Origin: Halalkalicoccus sp. CGA53
GTDB lineage: Archaea; Halobacteriota; Halobacteria; Halobacteriales; Halalkalicoccaceae
DNA: 64,000 nucleotides
NCBI RefSeq assembly: GCF_036429475.1
Contig: NZ_CP144125.1
Coordinates: 2,719,521 to 2,783,520, forward strand
Direction: 5' to 3'
This document shows positions 59,574 through 64,000 of this stretch, piece after piece (position 1 is the first letter of the stretch; each line of letters begins with the position of its first letter). The notes below the pieces were generated by a model. That model had not been told where the DNA came from. It made no database searches and was given only the letters and a program-made list of their open reading frames with translations. The position numbers were made by a program, and so were the translations under genes.

Positions 59574-60563
59574 TCAGACGTCGCCGATCGCCCGCGACCA
59601 GACCGGCTCCTTCGGCGCCTCCAGCCGTTCGACCTCCCTGTCGTCGAGCGAGACCGAGAGCGCCTCGAGGTTCCCCTCTAGTTGTTTGGACGAGCGCGGC
59701 CCGATGATCGGCGCGTCGACGACCTCCTTCGACAGCAGCCACGCGAGGCTGATCGCGACCGGCGTCGTCCCTTTCTCCTCGGCGAGTCTCTCTACCTCCT
59801 CCAGCACCGCCCAGTTCTCGTCGGTGAACCGCGCGCGGGTGTGCTCGTCGCCCGTCGCGCGGACGTCGCCCGCCGGCTCCTCCTCGCGGTCGTACTTCCC
59901 GGTGAGGAAGCCGCCCGCGAGCGGCGACCAGGGGATCACGCCGATCCCCTCCTCCGCACAGAGCGGGAGGACGTTCTCCTCCTCGTGGCGGTCGACGAGG
60001 TTGTACTCCGGCTGCATCGAGACGAACGGGCGATATCCCCCGAGATCCGCCTCGTACAGCATCTTCGAGAAGCGCCAGGCGGCCATCGTACTCGCACCGA
60101 CGTACCTGACGAGCCCCTCGTCAACGAGCGTGTCGAGCGCGTCGAGCGTCTCCTCGATCGGCGTTCCATGGTCGAAGCGGTGGATCTGATAGAGGTCGAC
60201 GTAGTCGAGGCCGAGACGGTCGAGGCTCTCCCGACAGCCCTGGACGATGCGCTTTCGCGAGAGCCCCTGCCCGTTCGGTCCCTCGTGCATCCGGCCGAAC
60301 ACCTTCGTCGCGATCACGAGTTCCGAGCGGTCGTAGCCCTCGATCGCCCGGCCGACGATCTCCTCGCTCTCTCCCCGCGAGTAGACGTCCGCGGTGTCGA
60401 GGAAGTTCACCCCCTCGTCGATCGCCTCCCGGATCAGGTCGACGCTGGCCTCCTCGTCGTCCATCATCCACTCGGCGTCGCTCCCGAAGTTCATACAGCC
60501 GAGACAGAGCCGTGACACCTCGAGGCCGGTCTCGCCCAGATCGGTGTACTCCATGTCGCTCAT
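59574..60563 (-). CDS. Aldo/keto reductase (AKR11/YajO-like)
   Basis: 329 residues from ATG 60563 (MSDMEYTDLG; ATG 60554 also possible). Marks are LCLGCMNFGSDAEWM, NFLDTADVYSRGESEEIVG with catalytic Asp and Tyr, VIATKVFGRMHEG with Lys, YVDLYQIHRFDHGTP with His, and WSPLAGGFLTGKYDR. It is a (beta/alpha)8 NADPH-dependent enzyme for sugar-derived or other carbonyls. A T-rich box (CTTTTTCGG, about 60587-60594) lies about 25 bases upstream. It is upstream of the TrmB gene on the same strand. Confidence 0.92.
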   Translation of the reverse strand: MSDMEYTDLGETGLEVSRLCLGCMNFGSDAEWMMDDEEASVDLIREAIDEGVNFLDTADVYSRGESEEIVGRAIEGYDRSELVIATKVFGRMHEGPNGQGLSRKRIVQGCRESLDRLGLDYVDLYQIHRFDHGTPIEETLDALDTLVDEGLVRYVGASTMAAWRFSKMLYEADLGGYRPFVSMQPEYNLVDRHEEENVLPLCAEEGIGVIPWSPLAGGFLTGKYDREEEPAGDVRATGDEHTRARFTDENWAVLEEVERLAEEKGTTPVAISLAWLLSKEVVDAPIIGPRSSKQLEGNLEALSVSLDDREVERLEAPKEPVWSRAIGDV

Positions 60564-60729
60564 CCGGTTCCCTCGACAGCGCTGGACCGAAAAAGCGTTG
60601 TCACTCGTCGGAGCCCACCGGAACTCCGATCGTCGGTCTACGGTCGGAGCTCGGGGTACCGTCGCGGAGCGGTCGGCCGGACTAGTAAGAAAAGAGTACA
60701 GTCGTAAAATATTATTAGTTCTAGACGAT

Positions 60730-62082
60730 ATGTCTGGTATGGATCGAAGACGGTTCGTCGCGCTGTCGGGCGCGATGGCGTGTCCGTGTGTCGCGCTTGC
60801 GGGGTGTGTCGTCGACAATCCGACCGGGGGGACGGGGGGGTCCGACGATGGGGACGACCCCGTGGCACCGGGTGACGGCGCCGACGACCACGTCGACCGA
60901 CACGACGACGATGGGGACGAAGACGACGAGGAGGAGGAGGAACTCGAACCGCACGACGGCCGGCCGATCACGGACTACCAGTTAGAGGTCCACGACGAGC
61001 GGGAGAACGGCCACGTCTTCTGGGTCGACGGGGACGGGGTGATGTACGGACGGAGCGGTCCCCGCGTCCTCAGGAGCGAAGACTGGTGGGAGAGCACGGA
61101 GACGATCTACTCGTTCGCGGGCGACGTAGGCGAGTACAACGACAACATCGTCCAGAACGTGCTGGTGCCCGAGAACGGACGCATCATCGCCGGGGTCGGC
61201 GGTCGGGGGCTGGGTCACAAGGCCTCCGGACGGATCGAGCTGCTCGACGAGGACCTCGAGGGGTCGACCACAGTCTACCACTTCGAGTACGGCCGCCTGA
61301 CGGGCAGCTTCGGTCACGTCGTCTACGGTGACGTGATCGTCCTGGGGGCGTACGGTCAGTCGGACTTCGAGGGCGGGAACCACGCGAACGAGGTGGTCCT
61401 CTCGACCGACGGCGGCGGGTCGTTCGAGCGGATCCTCGAAGCGGAGCTCCACACGAAGAACGCCCCGAACCTCCACGTTCACGACGTCGAGTACGACCCG
61501 TACGCCGAGCGGATCTGGGTCACCGTCGGCGACGGGGGCAACTCCAACATCTACTGGAGCGACGACATGGGGGGCTCCTGGGACCGCATCACCGACGACG
61601 CGAACCTCGACCTCCAGCCGACACAGGTCGCCGCCTTCGAGGACTGCGTCGTCTTCGGCACCGACAGCTCTCCGGAGGGGATCGTCCGGTGGGCACGCGA
61701 GGAGCCCGACGACGCGCCAGCAAGCACGGAGGAGCTCGTCCGCCCGCACGTCCGGATCGAGGACGGACCCGACCCCGACGGGATCGGGATGCGGATGTAC
61801 GCCCGCCGACGGTGGCACGTCCGCGAGGCCGACGGCCGGGAACTCTGTATCATCCCGTTCGGCTACTCGCCGATGCACCCCAACGCGCGGGAGTCGGTCG
61901 TCCTCGCGAGCGTCGACGGTGACCGCTGGTACGAACTCCACCGGGTCGATGACGAGGAGGTGCTACTTACGAACGTTTTGGGCCCGCTGTCGATGGACGG
62001 CGACCGCCGGACGCTCGTCTCCGACAGCGCCCTCTACGACGGCCACCAGATCGACGCGACGGTGCCCGAGTTCTGGCGCTGA
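60730..62082 (+). CDS. Tat lipoprotein with BNR/sialidase-like beta-propeller
   Basis: 450 residues. The signal is MDRRRFVALSGAMACPCVALAGC (ATG 60739), or three residues longer from ATG 60730; twin Arg and a lipobox Cys are clear. An acidic linker of about 50 residues leads to a beta-propeller with BNR-like Asp-box repeats: SEDWWESTETIYSF, VLSTDGGGSFERILE, IYWSDDMGGSWDRIT and a late LASVDGDRWYELHR. It is on the surface and may bind or cut glycans; no catalytic set is clear. An AT-rich box TAAAATATTATTAG (60705-60718) is upstream. Confidence 0.82.
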   Translation: MSGMDRRRFVALSGAMACPCVALAGCVVDNPTGGTGGSDDGDDPVAPGDGADDHVDRHDDDGDEDDEEEEELEPHDGRPITDYQLEVHDERENGHVFWVDGDGVMYGRSGPRVLRSEDWWESTETIYSFAGDVGEYNDNIVQNVLVPENGRIIAGVGGRGLGHKASGRIELLDEDLEGSTTVYHFEYGRLTGSFGHVVYGDVIVLGAYGQSDFEGGNHANEVVLSTDGGGSFERILEAELHTKNAPNLHVHDVEYDPYAERIWVTVGDGGNSNIYWSDDMGGSWDRITDDANLDLQPTQVAAFEDCVVFGTDSSPEGIVRWAREEPDDAPASTEELVRPHVRIEDGPDPDGIGMRMYARRRWHVREADGRELCIIPFGYSPMHPNARESVVLASVDGDRWYELHRVDDEEVLLTNVLGPLSMDGDRRTLVSDSALYDGHQIDATVPEFWR

Positions 62083-62123
62083 TCGTGGCGTCGTTTCTGG
62101 CCGGTATCGGTCCGTGGGGCAAG

Positions 62124-63185
62124 CTACAGCGCGGGGGGGCCGTCCCGGTCGATCACGATCTCGTGGGCCTCTAAGTCCTCCAGGGCGGCGACGCGGCCGC
62201 CGACGTCGACGACGCCGTGATCGGTCTCGATCGAGAGCGAGGCGATCTCCTCCGTCGGCTCGAAGGAGGTGTTCGTGATCTGCCCGCGGGCGACGCGGGA
62301 CTCGCCGGTGACGACGTCCCTGCCCTCGACGGTTGCGTAGAACTCCCCACCCAGCTCGGTGACGTCCTTCACGCAGCGCCGTATCGAGGCGTACCGCCGG
62401 GGGAAGGGACGCCCCTCGCCGTCGCTCGCGATCGTCTCGGCAGTGGTCCAGAGGACGGTCCCATAGAAACCGGAGACGAGGAAGCCGAGCGCCGAGCGGT
62501 TGAAGATCACGCCGTAGCGGTCCTGGTCGTCGCGCAGGGCGTCCTGGGTGGCGTAGACGGAGTAGACCCCGTCGGCGACGGCGATGATCGGCGTGGTGAT
62601 CCCCCTGCGGGCCTTCGTGACCGTCGCGACGGTGGCGTAGTCGAACTCCTCGGTGGAGGGGACCTCGGAGGCAGGTGTCAGGAGCAGTTCGACGCTCACG
62701 CCGCGTTTGACCGCTCCCCTGAGCTCCTCCTCGAACCGCTCTAGGAGGTCGGGCGTGAGCGAGAGCGCGAGTTCGTACTCGGCTGCCTCGATCACTTCCG
62801 CTAAGTGTCTGAGGATCGTCGAGCGGGACTTGACCAGCGAGACGGCCTCGGTCGCGCGTGCGGGGGCGGTGTAGCGGGCTTCGAGCTCCGAGAGCATCTC
62901 GTCGAACGACTGCTGGACGTTCGCGAACGCCTCGTCCGGGTCGATCGCGATGATCTGCATCGGCCGGGACTCGCGGAGTTCGACGAGCCCACGGTCCGAG
63001 AGGCTCCGGACGGTGTCGTAGACCCGGGGCTGTGGGATGTCGGTTCGGTCGGCGATCTCGCTCGCGGTGAGCTGGCCGTGCTCTAGGACCGTGAGATACG
63101 CGTCGATCTCGTACTCGCCGAGGTTGAACCGATCTCCCACACGTTCCATCGTCAGGCGGAGATCGTCGTCGACCATGTCCCCCAT
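62124..63185 (-). CDS. trmB: TrmB-family regulator, probable sugar-responsive TrmB orthologue
   Basis: 353 residues from ATG 63185 (ATG 63176 is possible). The winged helix is [38 protein letters not shown]; the sensor domain starts near 120 with [39 protein letters not shown], and ends with a small beta domain ([21 protein letters not shown]). The sequence resembles the haloarchaeal TrmB that senses glucose and switches sugar uptake and gluconeogenesis. It lies near a sugar ABC cluster, as in other haloarchaea. The end is convergent with the beta-propeller gene. Confidence 0.82.
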   Translation of the reverse strand: MGDMVDDDLRLTMERVGDRFNLGEYEIDAYLTVLEHGQLTASEIADRTDIPQPRVYDTVRSLSDRGLVELRESRPMQIIAIDPDEAFANVQQSFDEMLSELEARYTAPARATEAVSLVKSRSTILRHLAEVIEAAEYELALSLTPDLLERFEEELRGAVKRGVSVELLLTPASEVPSTEEFDYATVATVTKARRGITTPIIAVADGVYSVYATQDALRDDQDRYGVIFNRSALGFLVSGFYGTVLWTTAETIASDGEGRPFPRRYASIRRCVKDVTELGGEFYATVEGRDVVTGESRVARGQITNTSFEPTEEIASLSIETDHGVVDVGGRVAALEDLEAHEIVIDRDGPPAL

Positions 63186-63323
63186 CCACCCTCGCGGGTA
63201 AACTATGTATCGACTTCCGAGTAGCACCCGGTTTCGGAACTCGATCCTCCCGGGACCTCGCTATCGTCGACGTTCGCGACCGGACCCCGTAGATCGAACG
63301 GAGCGAGCTGTCATCGTTGCAGA

Positions 63324-63417
63324 CTTCGACCGCGCGTAAGCGCTCTCCCACGGTCGCTGCACCGGGCTCGTCGTAGAGGTACGCGATGAGCGGATCAGTG
63401 TCGAAACCGTCCGTCAT
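63324..63417 (-). pseudogene. VapC (PIN toxin) N-terminal remnant
   Basis: MTDGFDTDPLIAYLYDEPGA then ATVGERLRAVE is the first strand and helices of a PIN toxin, including the first Asp in F-D-T-D-P. After codon 31 the match is lost (VCNDDSSLRSIYG...), and none of the later acidic residues appears. About 100 codons of the usual toxin are missing. The ATG overlaps the stop of the antitoxin remnant (ATGA), as in a normal TA operon. Confidence 0.65.
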
Positions 63418-63531
63418 CGACGCGAATCGGATCGCCTCTTTCCCTCTCGTTCGAGTTCTCTGTCCTCCTCTTTCATCTCTCGCAGGCGCTCTAAGTGTAG
63501 CTTCAACTTCACTCTTGCAAGTTCATCGGGT
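63414..63531 (-). pseudogene. Antitoxin C-terminal remnant
   Basis: An open stretch with no start codon reads PDELARVKLKLHLERLREMK then EEDRELEREGKRRSDSRR and stop, a charged helical C-terminal arm like that of VapB-type antitoxins. The DNA-binding N-terminus has gone: the frame is closed upstream at 63534. A GTG in it (63513) is unlikely to make a working protein. It forms a pair with the VapC remnant. Confidence 0.55.
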
Positions 63532-63638
63532 CATGGACAACCAGATCATCCTAACTCCTGACAGAATTGTCGTGCAAGGCTTAGAGATCATATCCATCGC
63601 AACAGGCGTCGGTTATCAATCAGACGTATATGTGATCT

Positions 63639-64000
63639 TCACGTCTGGGGTTTGCGCAGCATAGGAATGATAGGTGGCATCGTCCCCACCTGTATCATGC
63701 CAAGTATTTCAAATCCATGCCGTGCATAGAGTGAGATGTTCTCGGGATTACTTGATTCGAGATACGCGAGAGCCCCTTCTTGATCACATCTAGCGAGTGC
63801 GTGTTGCATCAGTGCGGATCCAGAGCCTTTGCGCTGGTGGGTGGGATCTGCGCCGATGACTGGTAAGTACCAGTACGGTTCAGTGGGATGATAGCTCTCA
63901 AGTTGTTCGAGTACTAACCACAGGTGCTCTTGACGCTCCTCTGATACAGTATTCTGTATCAGTTCGACAAACGCGTCCTCGTCCGGTTGAACTCCTGGCG
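63639..64000 (-). CDS. GNAT acetyltransferase, C-terminal part (5' end beyond the window)
   Basis: The last 120 codons are visible; the gene goes on past the right edge. The acetyl-CoA motif is WYLPVIGADPTHQRKGSGSAL (Q-R-K-G-x-G) followed by MQHALARCDQEGALAYLESS, and the C-terminal NISLYARHGFEILGMIQVG, then PPIIPMLRKP and stop. This is the usual C-terminal half of a GNAT. Base composition is clearly less GC-rich than in the neighbours (AAT, ATA, TTA and AGT codons are common), a sign of another origin. Substrate unknown. Confidence 0.8.
   Translation of the reverse strand, partial: PGVQPDEDAFVELIQNTVSEERQEHLWLVLEQLESYHPTEPYWYLPVIGADPTHQRKGSGSALMQHALARCDQEGALAYLESSNPENISLYARHGFEILGMIQVGTMPPIIPMLRKPQT

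Noticed and set aside
61963..63417. A 484-codon open frame on the minus strand
   Set aside because: Only its first 31 codons resemble a PIN toxin; the rest is an out-of-frame shadow of trmB on the same strand.
63386..63664. A 92-codon open frame on the plus strand near the right edge
   Set aside because: It overlaps both TA remnants and the end of the GNAT gene and shows no motif. Its codons look random.
1..64000. CRISPR array, transposase or rRNA operon
   Set aside because: I looked for regularly spaced direct repeats, terminal inverted repeats with a transposase frame, and rRNA landmarks and saw none in the window.

Overview
The window reads as a chromosomal segment of a halophilic archaeon (class Halobacteria). 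The DNA is GC-rich, the proteins are very acidic, and many genes have a T/A-rich box about 25 bases before a start codon, as in leaderless haloarchaeal transcripts. Archaeal information-processing genes are present: a Cdc48/VCP ATPase, a GINS subunit, the primase small subunit PriS, the Sm-like protein LSm, ribosomal protein L37e, MBF1, RtcB and archease. Exported proteins carry twin-arginine lipoprotein signals. The genus cannot be told from the sequence alone.

Layout. 0-8.4 kb: a Dna2-like nuclease-helicase, small conserved proteins, and a possible module made of a 44-residue hydrophobic peptide, a CHAT (caspase-like) protease and a DUF7504-like protein. 8.5-15.6 kb: an acidic membrane protein, a decayed M42 aminopeptidase, the LSm-L37e operon, purF, two paralogous deacetylase-like Tat lipoproteins around a DUF420 membrane protein, and tRNA-Leu(GAG). 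15.7-22.9 kb: MBF1, AlaX, an AIR-synthase-like protein, acyl-CoA dehydrogenase, a HAD hydrolase, panB and a hydrolase. 23-28.7 kb: a small Hsp20-like protein coupled to Cdc48, then GINS, PriS, a GNAT and archease. 28.7-38.6 kb: three cation antiporters, RtcB, an aldo/keto reductase, an MFS transporter and VapBC. 38.8-50.7 kb: a serine hydrolase, an eIF2B-related protein coupled to a GH15 glucoamylase, an Azf-like dehydrogenase, 3-hydroxyacyl-CoA dehydrogenase, an epoxide-hydrolase-like enzyme, a Gfo/Idh/MocA oxidoreductase, a broken DUF433/DUF5615 toxin-antitoxin pair, a ZIP transporter and a DedA-like protein. 50.8-63.2 kb: a sugar uptake and oxidation cluster (binding protein, two permeases, ATPase, oxidoreductase, TIM-barrel isomerase) with two TrmB-family regulators, an aldo/keto reductase and a beta-propeller lipoprotein. 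63.3-64 kb: degraded toxin-antitoxin remnants and an AT-richer GNAT fragment, probably the edge of an acquired region.

How genes work together. The 50.8-60.6 kb run is a one-strand cluster for import and oxidation of an unidentified sugar, probably under TrmB control. cdc48 and its small partner, LSm and L37e, AlaX and the AIR-synthase protein, and the eIF2B-like protein and glucoamylase are overlapping or abutting pairs. Archease and RtcB act together in RNA ligation and lie about 5.4 kb apart.

The best candidate for an undescribed system is the CHAT protease / hydrophobic peptide / DUF7504-like module at 4.3-7.4 kb. Other points of interest are the shared promoter-like block of the two deacetylase-like paralogs, related inverted repeats at the ends of convergent genes, a palindromic TATA box between two divergent genes, and several genes caught in decay. 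No stretch over 300 bases lacks a gene; the longest gaps are 4109-4349, 13869-14089 and 38612-38819. No CRISPR array, insertion sequence or rRNA was seen.
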